This document shows, piece by piece, positions 32,996 to 42,040 of a stretch of DNA of 64,000 nucleotides. The notes below the pieces were generated by a model that saw only the letters and a list, made by a program, of their open reading frames with translations, had not been told where the DNA came from and searched no databases. Position 1 is the stretch's first letter. Each line of letters starts with the position of its first letter. The translations under genes were made by a program, and so were the position numbers. This DNA is from SXVE01 sp036388895 (lineage in GTDB: Bacteria > Acidobacteriota > Blastocatellia > Pyrinomonadales > Pyrinomonadaceae): assembly GCA_036388895.1 (NCBI GenBank), contig DASVQY010000002.1, positions 1 through 64,000 of the forward strand, given 5' to 3'.

Positions 32996-34679
32996 CTCTT
33001 GCGTGTTGACGTGCCGTATCAGTAATTTTTTCGCCCGCCAGCATCCGGGCGATTTCTTCGATTTGCTCGGCTTCGCTCAGCTGCCGCACGCGAACCTCGG
33101 TTCGATTTTTCGCCATTTCCTTTTCAACCAAAAAGTGCTGGTCAGCCAGGGAAGCGACTTGCGGTTGATGCGTCACGCATAAAACCTGCTGCGTTTTTGC
33201 GAGTTCTTTCAGCTTTAAACCGACCGATTCGGCAACGCGCCCGCCGATTCCCGTATCAATTTCGTCGAAAACGACTGCTTTTTCCGCGTCGTTCGATTTC
33301 GCCGTCGTTTTCAAAACCAGCATCAAACGAGACGCTTCGCCGCCCGAAGCAACTCGCGCGAGCGGTTTCGGAGATTCGCCGACGTTTGCCGAAAAGTAAA
33401 ATTCGATTGCATCAAAACCTTTCGCCGTAAACGATTTATCGGCATTTTCGCTTTGCAGTTCGGCGACGTCCGGCGCGGAAATTCTTACTTCGAAACGAGC
33501 CTTTTCCAGAGCGACGGCTTTTAGGCTCGCTTCAACTTCTTTTTCGAATTTTCGCGCCGCTTTTTCGCGTTTAGCGTGCAAGTCCGTAGCGATTTTCAAA
33601 TATTCACCGCGCGCTTTTTTGAGTTCTCGCCGCAATTCTTCTTCGCGCAAATCGGCTGTTTCTATGTTTCGCAAGCGTTCTTCCGATTCATTTAAATGCG
33701 CCAGAATAGATTCAATCGAACCGCCGTATTTGCGTTTGAGACGTGAAATTTCCGCCAGACGGTTTTCGATTTCTTCCAATCTTTCCGGCGAATATTCGAG
33801 CGAACCACGAAAATCTCTGACGGCAAAAGCCAAATCTTCCAAGACAGCCTGCGCCGTCTGCAAACTTTCGTCGTAGTCACGAAAACTCAATTCGTATTCG
33901 GAGAGCTCCGTCACACGTTTGATAACTTTTTCAAGCGTTGTGACAATGGCTTCCTCGTTTTCGTAAAGCAGAAGATAACTTTCATCGCTCAAAGTCGAAA
34001 GTTTTTCGACGTTATTCAAACGTTTTTTTTCTTCTTCAAGCTGTTCGTCTTCACCCGTTTGCAGCTTTGCTTTGCCGATTTCGTCAACCTGAAACTGCAA
34101 AATATCGAGTAATTGTAATTTCTGCGCTTCGTCGGCTCGAAGATTTTCGATTTCAGAGCGAATCTGCGCCATCCGTCGATATTTTTCGACGAGAGCGGCG
34201 CGTTCCGCTTTTAAATTCGCGTATTCATCCAAAATTTCGAGATGATTTGCCGGGTTGAAAAGAGTCGTTTGCTCGCCTTGACCGTGAATGTCAACCAGAA
34301 ACGAGCCGATTTTTTTCAAAAAACTTTGCGTAATCAGTTGATTATTAACAAAAATCCGATTGCGCCCGTTCGCCGCAAGCTCGCGCCTGACAATCAAATC
34401 AGTTTCGTCCGCGTCTTCGAGCTCGATTCCGCTTTCGTCGAAAATTTCTTGCAAATGGCTGTTCGACTTTATCGTAAAAAGCCCTTCAATCTGCGCCTGA
34501 TTCGTTCCTTCCTTGATCAAATCCGACGAAACGCGCTCGCCGGTCAACGCGCCCAAACTGTCAACAATAATTGATTTCCCCGAACCGGTTTCGCCAGTGA
34601 GCAAATTCAACCCGTGAGAAAATTCCAGTTCGAGTTCGTCGATCAAAGCGATGTTCTTGATTTTGAGAAGCGAAAGCAT
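32973..34679 (-). CDS. recN: DNA repair protein RecN
   Basis: A 568-residue SMC-like ATPase for double-strand break repair. N-terminal Walker A in NLLTGETGSGKSIIVD, long central coiled coils flanking the middle, then the ABC signature region LARVASGGEASRLMLVLK and Walker B VVFDEIDTGIGGRVAE, and LCVTHQPQVASLAD. The C-terminus normally ends near the AREML phrase; here DVRS plus stop come from the heptamer repeat. It is the third gene of a minus-strand run M14 peptidase, small membrane protein, recN, with 4-nt gaps. Confidence 0.96.
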   Translation of the reverse strand: MLSLLKIKNIALIDELELEFSHGLNLLTGETGSGKSIIVDSLGALTGERVSSDLIKEGTNQAQIEGLFTIKSNSHLQEIFDESGIELEDADETDLIVRRELAANGRNRIFVNNQLITQSFLKKIGSFLVDIHGQGEQTTLFNPANHLEILDEYANLKAERAALVEKYRRMAQIRSEIENLRADEAQKLQLLDILQFQVDEIGKAKLQTGEDEQLEEEKKRLNNVEKLSTLSDESYLLLYENEEAIVTTLEKVIKRVTELSEYELSFRDYDESLQTAQAVLEDLAFAVRDFRGSLEYSPERLEEIENRLAEISRLKRKYGGSIESILAHLNESEERLRNIETADLREEELRRELKKARGEYLKIATDLHAKREKAARKFEKEVEASLKAVALEKARFEVRISAPDVAELQSENADKSFTAKGFDAIEFYFSANVGESPKPLARVASGGEASRLMLVLKTTAKSNDAEKAVVFDEIDTGIGGRVAESVGLKLKELAKTQQVLCVTHQPQVASLADQHFLVEKEMAKNRTEVRVRQLSEAEQIEEIARMLAGEKITDTARQHAREMLDVRS

Positions 34680-34683
34680 AAAA

Positions 34684-35121
34684 TTATTTCACAATTGAAA
34701 ATTTAGACAATTCCTTTCTCTCAATCCAATACGAAACAGCAAAATTCACTGAAAATCTAAAACTAGCGGAGGGTATCAAAGCAACTGCAAAAAAACTGAA
34801 GAAAAGTGAGAAATCAATATAAAATGTTTTTGCAAAAAAACAAGCAAAACCAAAAGTTCCACAAATTATGGTTAATAACCACACCAGCTTAAAAGGCAAT
34901 TTTGACAAAATCCAAAATTCTAATGGCTTCAAAATTAAGCAAGAAGTAATAAAAGACAAAAGTGAGTATGCTAAAAGCTCCCGAAAAACTCCGGCAAATT
35001 TTTCGGGATTAATAGAAGCAGAGAAAGCAGCTATCAGAAAGCTCAAACTCATTGCCGCTATCAAAACAGTGAGAAAATCTACTGCCGAAGCGTACTCGAA
35101 AAATTGCTTTATCTTCTTCAT
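34684..35121 (-). CDS. Small hypothetical membrane protein
   Basis: A 145-residue protein with four predicted membrane helices (FLTVLIAAMSLSFLIAAFSA, LLAYSLLSFITSCLILK, LVWLLTIICGTFGFACFF, FSLFFSFFAVALIPSASF). I do not recognise a family. It is 4 nt upstream of recN and 4 nt downstream of the M14 peptidase gene, so it is very probably cotranscribed with them. Its AT-rich codon use differs from its neighbours, which may indicate a recently acquired or fast-evolving gene. Confidence 0.6.
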   Translation of the reverse strand: MKKIKQFFEYASAVDFLTVLIAAMSLSFLIAAFSASINPEKFAGVFRELLAYSLLSFITSCLILKPLEFWILSKLPFKLVWLLTIICGTFGFACFFAKTFYIDFSLFFSFFAVALIPSASFRFSVNFAVSYWIERKELSKFSIVK

Positions 35122-35125
35122 AAAT

Positions 35126-36460
35126 CTATTTTAGCTTTTTCAATAGATTATCATTTTTAATCCATTTCCCGTTTGAAAAAACTGCGTCGGGTTCATAATT
35201 TTTCTCTAAATCTTTCGCTTTCCAATCAATTTTGCGCGATTTTTTATAAAACATAAATTCGCCGCCGGAACCGATTTTCAGCAAGCCGTTTTTCGGCACA
35301 AGGTAAAAGTCGCTCGCGTCGAATTCTTCTAAACCGGAGTAAACAGATAAATCGCCAATTTCCTGAACGAAAGTCGGCGTGGCAATTTCGGCGCGGCGGC
35401 GCTCTTTGCTCACGGCAACGTCGCCGACAAAAGATTTGTCGTTTTCGGCGAAATTGACGATATTAGCCCGGCGGAAAATGAAATTAAAAAGATTTCCGTT
35501 ACTATTAAACGGAGTTTTTTCATAAATTTTCGGGTCAGCCCTTTTCTCGCTTCCGTCAACAATTGATTGCAATGCGGTCAAATAAGCGATGAAATTCATT
35601 TTGACCAGAAACATTTCATCTCGTCCGTGCATAGCGCCGGTTTCGATTAAAATTACGGGCGTTCCCCATTCCGAGATGCGGTCGCCGAAAGCGCGCGGAT
35701 TATATTCGTCATCGTAACGACCGATGTGTTCGGGAATAAATTTGTTCAGGGCAGTGATCATCAGCGACGAGATACGTTTGTTTCGTTCGTGTCCGGGGTA
35801 ACTTTCGCCTTTCGGATTTCCCGAAACGGCTAAAAGAGAAATCGCCGCTTGTTTCGGAGTTCTGCCTACGGTTGTCAGCGGATTTTGATTATGGAGATTG
35901 AAACCGATTTCAGGTTTCCATTCATCGCGCAATTTTTTCAAAAGTCTGCCTTCGGGCGTTTGCAGATTGCGAGCGTCGCGGTTTAAGTCAATGCCCTGCA
36001 AATTCCGCCGCTGGAAAAGCTCCGCGCCGTCGGGGTTGAGCATCGGAACGGCTCGCAAAGTGATTGAATTTTCCAGATTTTTCACCCAACTGATTTTGTC
36101 CCGGTTATTTTGCAAAAACGTGAACATATCAATGAGCGCGGAAGTCGCGGTCGGCTCGTCGCCGTGCATCTGCGACCACATAAAAATTTTTGTTTTTCCC
36201 TTTCCCCATTCGATTTGATAAATCTCACGATTTGCGAAGCTTCGCCCGACTTCTTCGACTTTTATCCCGATTTTTTTTAAATTTTCGAGGTAATTGCGTA
36301 AATCTTTATGACGAACGTTAGACGGCAAAATGTTGGAAACGTGCTGTTTGTCCCAAGCGGCGGCAAATTCTTCGGCGGTTTGGGCGTTTGTTATCATCGA
36401 AAAAATAGAAAAATAAACAGAAAGAAAAACGACAATTAAAATAGCGTATTTCATATCCAT
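35126..36460 (-). CDS. Exported M14 family zinc carboxypeptidase
   Basis: A 444-residue protein with a signal peptide (ILIVVFLSVYFSIFSMITNA). The M14 zinc site is HGDEPTATSALID (His-x2-Glu) at about 113 with the later His in IGFNLHNQNP; the substrate Arg/Asn region is PMLNPDGAELFQRRNLQGID; and the catalytic Glu is likely in GTPVILIETGAMHG. All expected motifs are present, so it should be active on peptides, possibly peptidoglycan stem peptides or dietary protein. It is the first gene of the run with the small membrane protein and recN. Confidence 0.88.
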   Translation of the reverse strand: MDMKYAILIVVFLSVYFSIFSMITNAQTAEEFAAAWDKQHVSNILPSNVRHKDLRNYLENLKKIGIKVEEVGRSFANREIYQIEWGKGKTKIFMWSQMHGDEPTATSALIDMFTFLQNNRDKISWVKNLENSITLRAVPMLNPDGAELFQRRNLQGIDLNRDARNLQTPEGRLLKKLRDEWKPEIGFNLHNQNPLTTVGRTPKQAAISLLAVSGNPKGESYPGHERNKRISSLMITALNKFIPEHIGRYDDEYNPRAFGDRISEWGTPVILIETGAMHGRDEMFLVKMNFIAYLTALQSIVDGSEKRADPKIYEKTPFNSNGNLFNFIFRRANIVNFAENDKSFVGDVAVSKERRRAEIATPTFVQEIGDLSVYSGLEEFDASDFYLVPKNGLLKIGSGGEFMFYKKSRKIDWKAKDLEKNYEPDAVFSNGKWIKNDNLLKKLK

Positions 36461-36518
36461 AAAGATAAAGAATTTTCAAAAGCGTTTAAAATCAAAAGGC
36501 TGATTTTCACTTTTATTC

Positions 36519-38513
36519 TCAACTTTTAATTAAAACGCGCAAAACTTCCGCAACGCTCCACGCCTGAGCGAAACAACCGCGCGCGCGGTGCGGCGCTTCG
36601 GCATCGAAAATTTCCGAGATTTGATTAATACCCGCTTCGGTTAGATGTAATTTAAATCCGGCGAGAATTTCTTCGACGCGCTTTTCATTCTCTGGATAAA
36701 CTTTGCGATACGCGTCAATGAAACCGCCGATCAGCCAAGCCCAAACAGTACCTTGATGATAAGCCGAATCGCGCTGGTAAGGTGTTCCGGTATAAATCGG
36801 GCGATAGCTAATGTCTTTCGGCGAGAGCGACCGCAACCCGAAAGGCGTTAAAAGTTCCGATTCGACCTTTTCGACTACCTTTCGCGCTTTTTCCGCATCT
36901 TCTAAAATCGCGTGCGGCAAGCTGACCGCGAAAATCTGATTCGGTCTTACGGAAGAGTCGCGCATTCCGTTAATCACGACATCATACAAACAATCATCGT
37001 CTTCGTTCCAAAAAGCGGCGTTGAAGCTTTGTTTGGCTAATTCAGCCATTGAAGCGTATATTGCGGCGTTTTCCGTATCATCGAATTTTGCCGCGAAATT
37101 CGTCAATATTTTAAGCGCGTTGTACCAGAGAGCTTGAATTTCGACGGGTTTTCCGGTGCGCGGCGTGAAAACTTCATCGCCGTATTTCGCGTCCATCCAG
37201 GTCAATTGCGTTCCGATTTCGCCGGCAAAGAGCAATCCGTCGGTGTCAACGTGTATATTGTAGCGCGTTCCGCGCAGGTGCCATTCGATGACATTGACGA
37301 ATTTTTCGTAAAGGTTTTCGCGGACGAAATCGTAATCCTCAGTTTTTTCGACATAAGCGCGCACCGCTTCAAAATACCAGAGCGCCGCGTCAACCGTGTT
37401 GTATTCGGCTTCGTCTCCGGCGTCGGGAAAACGGTTCGGAATCATTCCTTCGGAAATATGCCGGGAAAATTCGAGCAGTATTCGTTTGGCTATTTCGGCG
37501 CGATTCGTACAAAGCGTCAATCCGTTTAACGCTATCATCGTGTCGCGTCCCCAATCGGAAAACCATGGATAACCGGCAATTACCGTTTTCCCGTCGCCGC
37601 GCTCGACGATAAATTGATCGGCGGCTATTACAAGCTGTTTTGCAAAATCATCTTTCACGCCGGAAACCTCAATCAATTTTTCGCGCCGTTCGATTTCAGA
37701 CTTCTCGAAATTTTCCGCATCATCCGGATCTTGTTTTTCCGTTGAAACGATAACGGTTGCGGCTTTCGACAAATCGAACTTGAGCGCAAAAGGCTGAAAC
37801 AAATCTTCGCGGTAATCGAACCCTCGTTCTTTTTCAATCGCGTACTCAAAGTTTCGATACCAGAACCCGGTCTTTTCCATCAATTCGCTATTGTGTGCGA
37901 AAAACAGAGAAGGAAACTCAGAATAAGGATGTATTTCAATCAGGTCCGCGGACGATTCATATGAAGGATTAAAATCTCCGGCTTCGTGCTGCAAATGATG
38001 ATAATCAACGAAAGAAAGCAAAGGCTTTAATTGTAACTTAATTTCGGGTTCTGAATCTTTGGTCTTTGGTCCTTGGTCTTCGCCTGATTCGTAATTCGTA
38101 ATTCGTAATTCGTAATTCGATTTATATTGAACGATTGTCGTATTTTGCCCGTGAATCATAAAAATCTTTTTTTCGATTTCGATTCCGGTGACTTCAAACG
38201 TCCAGATCGGGAACGGGTCAAGGCGAAAGTTTTTCAGGTATTTATAACCTTCGGGATAAACCGCGTTCGGGTATTGATTTGCTGATAGCTCAAAAGTTTC
38301 GCCGTCAACGGTTACAATTTCCTCAAACTTTGAAAGCATCGTTACGCGTCCGAGCGGCGGTCGCGTCGCGGCGGTTAAAAGTCCGTGATAACGACGCGTG
38401 TTCGCGCCCGAAATTGTCGAAGCGGCAAAGCCGCCGATGCCGTTTGTTTCCAGCCATTCGCGTCCGCTCGCCGCTTCGTAATTTGTGCAGATTTCCCTAC
38501 CGAAATTTATCAT
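36519..38513 (-). CDS. Glycogen debranching enzyme (amylo-alpha-1,6-glucosidase)
   Basis: A 664-residue bacterial/archaeal-type debranching enzyme. The N-terminal domain has WLETNGIGGFAASTISGANTRRYHG (first 20 residues are enough) and DYHHLQHE; the C-terminal six-hairpin glycosidase domain has YPWFSDWGRDTMIALNG, NRFPDAGDEAEYNTVDAALW and a late YHQGTVWAWLIGGFIDA. It releases branch-point glucose from limit dextrins. About 27 residues between TTIVQYK and IKLQLKPLL (about 133-158) are low-complexity and coded by word repeats, clearly an insertion relative to family members as I recall them. Confidence 0.93.
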   Translation of the reverse strand: MINFGREICTNYEAASGREWLETNGIGGFAASTISGANTRRYHGLLTAATRPPLGRVTMLSKFEEIVTVDGETFELSANQYPNAVYPEGYKYLKNFRLDPFPIWTFEVTGIEIEKKIFMIHGQNTTIVQYKSNYELRITNYESGEDQGPKTKDSEPEIKLQLKPLLSFVDYHHLQHEAGDFNPSYESSADLIEIHPYSEFPSLFFAHNSELMEKTGFWYRNFEYAIEKERGFDYREDLFQPFALKFDLSKAATVIVSTEKQDPDDAENFEKSEIERREKLIEVSGVKDDFAKQLVIAADQFIVERGDGKTVIAGYPWFSDWGRDTMIALNGLTLCTNRAEIAKRILLEFSRHISEGMIPNRFPDAGDEAEYNTVDAALWYFEAVRAYVEKTEDYDFVRENLYEKFVNVIEWHLRGTRYNIHVDTDGLLFAGEIGTQLTWMDAKYGDEVFTPRTGKPVEIQALWYNALKILTNFAAKFDDTENAAIYASMAELAKQSFNAAFWNEDDDCLYDVVINGMRDSSVRPNQIFAVSLPHAILEDAEKARKVVEKVESELLTPFGLRSLSPKDISYRPIYTGTPYQRDSAYHQGTVWAWLIGGFIDAYRKVYPENEKRVEEILAGFKLHLTEAGINQISEIFDAEAPHRARGCFAQAWSVAEVLRVLIKS
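38044..38122. repeat. Heptamer arrays inserted in the debranching enzyme gene
   Basis: Two adjacent word arrays: CTTTGGT-type (about 38056-38078) and four tandem ATTCGTA heptamers (about 38087-38117). Together they encode an in-frame segment with NYELRITNYESG and a Lys/Asp-rich tail, breaking a beta-strand region of the N-terminal domain. ATTCGTA is the same word as in the intergenic hairpin at 4902-4974. Confidence 0.85.
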
Positions 38514-38590
38514 CTGCTTTCTAAATTACATTTAATGCGCAAAAGATTCCAAGTAATAAAGCAATAAAGTAGATAAAGAAGAAATGCACA

Positions 38591-39598
38591 TCAAGCAACT
38601 GTTCCGCCGCAGCTTGAACCCGCGCCAGCCGTGCAGCCGAAGCAATGATTTGCCGTAACTATGCGGCGCTTGCTTAGTTTTTCAGGTTTGAAATCGAAAA
38701 TAGTTTGTGAGTTTTCGGTTGAAACGGGCAATTCGAGCATCTGGTTGAAATCGCAGTCATACAAAAAGCCGCGCCAGTCCACGCTGATCAAGTTGCGGCA
38801 CATCAAACCGTTTATCGTAGATGGATTGAAAGCATTGACGAGTTTCGTCATATAACTTTCCTCGTTTCGAGAACGCCGCAGCCAATCCAGATAACGCGCA
38901 ATCGGCATATTCGTGATTGTGAAAAGATTATTAAATGAAATGTCATAGCGAGTTTTGAGCTCGCGCCGGAAATCAGCTTCGATTGCCGTTTGCGCGGGCG
39001 GAAGAAACGCTCCGACCGGATTGTAAACCAAATTCAAAACGAGTTTTTCATTAATGCCGTAGCCGACCGCGTTCAACCTGCGCAAAGCCTCAACGGATTT
39101 ATCGAAAACTCCGGTTCCGCGCTGCGCATCGGTTTGCTGCTGCAAAAAATACGGCAAACTGGAAATAACTTCAATTGAATTTTCGGCGAAAAATTCAGGC
39201 AGATCAGTTTGTCCTTCTTCAAACATCACCGTTAAATTGTGTCGCACCATAATTTTCGCCCCGGCTTTTCCGGATTCGACGACAAAATAGCGAAAATCCG
39301 GGACGAGCTCCGGTGCGCCGCCCGTAATATCAAGCGTCTGTATTTTATACCGGCGCAAAACGTTTAAACACGCTTCGATTGTTTCGCGTGTCATAACTTC
39401 CGTCCGGCGCGGGCTGGCGTCAACATGACAATGCTTACACGCCTGATTGCAGAGTTTGCCGACGTTTACCTGCAAAGTTTCAATCGTTTCGGAAAACAAT
39501 TCCAAACCGTTCAAATTTAACTTTTCATCAAAATTAATCGGCGAGTTCGGCAGTGCGGGTTTACCGTTGCGCGTGATTTGAACAGTTGCTGTTTGCAT
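38591..39598 (-). CDS. arsS: Arsenosugar biosynthesis radical SAM protein ArsS
   Basis: A 335-residue radical SAM enzyme. The cluster motif is GKLCNQACKHCHVDASP (CxxxCxxC, about residue 47), followed by LDITGGAPELVPDFRYFV and, at the C-terminus, the Cys-rich DUF3641-type tail HCFGCTAGAGSSCGG. This C-terminus is the hallmark of the rSAM/selenodomain family, now linked to arsenosugar formation from dimethylarsenate and SAM. In some relatives a Cys is replaced by selenocysteine; here all are Cys. A peroxidase-like partner gene sits upstream. Confidence 0.9.
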   Translation of the reverse strand: MQTATVQITRNGKPALPNSPINFDEKLNLNGLELFSETIETLQVNVGKLCNQACKHCHVDASPRRTEVMTRETIEACLNVLRRYKIQTLDITGGAPELVPDFRYFVVESGKAGAKIMVRHNLTVMFEEGQTDLPEFFAENSIEVISSLPYFLQQQTDAQRGTGVFDKSVEALRRLNAVGYGINEKLVLNLVYNPVGAFLPPAQTAIEADFRRELKTRYDISFNNLFTITNMPIARYLDWLRRSRNEESYMTKLVNAFNPSTINGLMCRNLISVDWRGFLYDCDFNQMLELPVSTENSQTIFDFKPEKLSKRRIVTANHCFGCTAGAGSSCGGTVA

Positions 39599-39733
39599 AA
39601 AAAGATGAAGCTATGAATTAAACGTATAACGCGAATGAAAGCAAAGTAATTTTAATTTGATAAAAGCTAATCCGAACTCATTTTGCTTTAGCCTTCAATT
39701 TTATTCGCCTTCTCCGTGCAATTCGCCATTACT

Positions 39734-40063
39734 TTACATCGAAACTTTATCGTGAGCGTTGTGCGATTGGATGCCGTGTATAAGACTTGCGCCGCCGCGA
39801 ATAGCCGAAGCCAAATGCATAGCTTCGGTCATCTGCTCCATATTCGAACCGTTTTCCAGACACGAATTCGTATAAGCGTCTATGCAGTACGGGCATTGCA
39901 CGACGACCGAAACTGCCAGACCGATCAAAGCCTTTTCGCGTTTTGAAAGCGCTCCATCTTCCTGACAGGCTTGGTACCAAGCCATAAATTTTTCAAAAAG
40001 TTCTGATTTGTGTTTGCCGATTTCGCCAAATCTGCTCAAATCTTCTTCATTGTAATAGTGCAT
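39734..40063 (-). CDS. Arsenosugar-associated peroxidase-like protein (AhpD/CMD fold)
   Basis: A 109-residue carboxymuconolactone decarboxylase-like protein. The redox CxxC is in VVQCPYCIDAYTNSCLE, with the typical downstream His-containing helix MTEAMHLASAIRGGASL. The N-terminal MHYYNEEDLSRFGEIGK is characteristic of the subfamily found beside ArsS. It probably supplies peroxidase or disulfide chemistry for arsenosugar synthesis. It lies 135 nt upstream of arsS on the same strand; the ArsM methyltransferase is not in the window. Confidence 0.88.
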   Translation of the reverse strand: MHYYNEEDLSRFGEIGKHKSELFEKFMAWYQACQEDGALSKREKALIGLAVSVVVQCPYCIDAYTNSCLENGSNMEQMTEAMHLASAIRGGASLIHGIQSHNAHDKVSM

Positions 40064-40406
40064 AAGTTTTTTAACTGTGTTTTTACCGATCCATTAAATA
40101 GAAATATTTTATCATTCTATTCGGTCGCTTCTAAACAAGTAATTGAGGTATAAATACACGCGGCTTGTTCGTTCTTTGTTTTTTATTGCTAAATATAAAG
40201 AATAAGGTTATATTACTTATTGTTTTCGGAGCTTCTCCGAATCTTTCTTTCTTCTCACGCAATTAATAAATCAACAAAGTTTTCGTCAGAATTAAAAAAT
40301 TCCACCTATAATTGTCATTAAATTTGATAAACATTGTTTTTTATGGAATAACAGGTTTATTAAATCTTTGCAGTAGTTGAGAAAATTCTCACAGAGGTTT
40401 GTAAAA
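40064..40406. other. AT-rich divergent spacer before the pilin operon
   Basis: This 340-nt noncoding stretch separates the divergent peroxidase-like and pilin genes. It contains a compact hairpin, TTCGGAG-CTT-CTCCGAA (40225-40241), followed by a T-rich run, which may be an attenuator or 5' leader element of the pilin transcript. It is strongly AT-rich around 40270-40370. A ribosome-binding site AGAGG lies about 9 nt before the chosen pilin start at 40407. I see no tRNA, small ORF or heptamer-type repeat. Confidence 0.4.
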
Positions 40407-41027
40407 ATGACACGCAAAAAAAATTACGAAAAATTCAGAAAGCAAAAAGGATTCGGTTTGCCTGAATTATTAATAATTATATTTGTCATTTCTATTATCG
40501 GCGTTCTGGCTCTGCCTCGAATTATATCTTCGCGCCGCTTGTCGCAATTCGCAGAAATGCAAAAACAAATTGTCGTATCCTTGAATGAAGCCCGGCAAGA
40601 AGCCGTTACCCAAGGAACGCCGTTAACATTCCGTTACGACAACTTGAATAAAATAATTGTTATTTATAACGGAAGTTACGGAGCACTAGGCGACGCCAGA
40701 AATCGCGTGATTGATTTTTCCAGCTTCGGTTTGGAAAAAACTGAAATCGTTTATGGTCGGGCATACGGAACTTCTGAAACTCCTTTGACCGACACTTCAA
40801 ATTTGACGAATTTAACGGAAAATTCAATTGAAATAAATTTTAACAAAGATGGGTCGGTGCTCGACGAATCGAACGCTCCGCGAAATAATGCACTGTTTTT
40901 TTATCATAAAAAATATCCGAAAGACACTGCTTTTGCCGTTTCGGTTTTAGGCGATAAGGGACAAGTAAAGGCTTGGACATACAGCAAAAATATCAAAGAT
41001 TACGTTAAAAAAAACAATGAGCTGTAA
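40407..41027 (+). CDS. Type IV minor pilin, GspH/FimT-like (first copy)
   Basis: A prepilin-type protein of about 206 residues. The N-terminal cleavage motif is KQKGFGLPELLIIIF, with the processed Phe and the Glu at +5, followed by a hydrophobic helix to LALP. FAEMQKQIVVSLNEARQEAVTQGTPL matches the FimT/GspH group. An upstream TTG at 40377 is possible, but the ATG at 40407 has a good AGAGG ribosome-binding site. It is the first of five pilin-like genes running to 44038. Confidence 0.88.
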   Translation: MTRKKNYEKFRKQKGFGLPELLIIIFVISIIGVLALPRIISSRRLSQFAEMQKQIVVSLNEARQEAVTQGTPLTFRYDNLNKIIVIYNGSYGALGDARNRVIDFSSFGLEKTEIVYGRAYGTSETPLTDTSNLTNLTENSIEINFNKDGSVLDESNAPRNNALFFYHKKYPKDTAFAVSVLGDKGQVKAWTYSKNIKDYVKKNNEL

Positions 41028-41132
41028 ACAGATTTTTAACGAACGACAAATGTTGCCGGATTAGATTGGCAAAAAGATATTTTTCAGCAACGCGTCGTTT
41101 GACGAAGAACGCCTTAAACAGACTTTTCAGAT

Positions 41133-41612
41133 ATGCGCTGGATTCAGATGAACGAGAAAATTAAAAGCCAGAACGGTTTCAGTCTGATTGAATTAATAAT
41201 TGTCGTGTTAATTGCGGCTATCTTGGGAACGCTCGCGCTTCCTTCCATTCAGCGCACATTACAGCTATACAGACTCGAAGCCGGCACGAGTTATATAGTT
41301 AACCGTCTTACTGAAACTCGCTTGACGGCAATAAAGCGAAATAGAGATACTTGGCTGGAAATAAATTCTACGAACCGAACTTTGACTTTGAAAAGCACGA
41401 ATGATGCCGGTCAGCAAATCAGTTTGGGTCTTCCGACGAGCCTGCCCGAAGGAGTTCAATTCAACGGAGCGCCGAGTTCGATTATTTTTACTTCGCTCGG
41501 AAGAAACCGCGCCAATGCAAACTCTCAAATCAAACTCAAATTAACAGCGGCAAATCGCAACAAAACAATCAACGTCAGCACCACCGGAAACATTACAACA
41601 GCAAACAATTAA
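41133..41612 (+). CDS. Type IV minor pilin, GspH/FimT-like (second copy)
   Basis: A 159-residue prepilin. Leader ends KSQNG, then FSLIELIIVVLIAAILGTLALP with Glu+5 (the first 20 residues are enough), followed by TSYIVNRLTETRLTAIKRN, typical of FimT/GspH. An ATG at 41151 (MNEKIKSQNG) is an equally plausible start. It is separated from the first copy by about 105 nt. The two FimT-like genes differ considerably, so it is an old duplication or two separate minor pilin types. Confidence 0.88.
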   Translation: MRWIQMNEKIKSQNGFSLIELIIVVLIAAILGTLALPSIQRTLQLYRLEAGTSYIVNRLTETRLTAIKRNRDTWLEINSTNRTLTLKSTNDAGQQISLGLPTSLPEGVQFNGAPSSIIFTSLGRNRANANSQIKLKLTAANRNKTINVSTTGNITTANN

Positions 41613-41631
41613 ATCGAAACAGATAGAAATT

Positions 41632-42018
41632 ATGTCGAGACGAGTTTTACAAAACAAAGGCGAGCGGGGTTTTACGCTGATCGAATGTATCATCGCAATG
41701 CTCGTAACCGTAATTGGTTTGCTTGCCGCGCTTACGATGATCGCGTTTGCCGTCAAAAGTTATACTGTTTCGTCTGATCTGGCGATAGCGAATTCTTTAG
41801 CGAAAGCCAAAGTCGAAGAACTGCGAAACGCTTCGCAAGCGCCGGGAGGAAATCTGGCAAACAATACAACGGGTTATTTCGATCAACCGACAAGCAAATT
41901 TATCAGGCGCTGGCAGATAACTGATGATTCGATGGGCACGCAAACTCTTTCAGTCAATATTGTTCCCGCTTATCCCGGAATTCTTTTGCCGGAAGTAAAT
42001 GTCAGAACAAGAAAGTGA
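41632..42018 (+). CDS. Minor pilin, PilV-like
   Basis: A 128-residue prepilin with the motif KGERGFTLIECIIAMLVTVIG (cleavage after the Gly; here FTLIE). The rest, ALTMIAFAVKSYTVSSDLAIANSLAKAKVEELRNAS, matches PilV/type IV pilus modification proteins. At 128 residues it is shorter than many PilVs. The start ATG is 19 nt after the previous gene's stop. Confidence 0.85.
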   Translation: MSRRVLQNKGERGFTLIECIIAMLVTVIGLLAALTMIAFAVKSYTVSSDLAIANSLAKAKVEELRNASQAPGGNLANNTTGYFDQPTSKFIRRWQITDDSMGTQTLSVNIVPAYPGILLPEVNVRTRK

Positions 42019-42040
42019 TAATCAATAAAATCAATAATTT

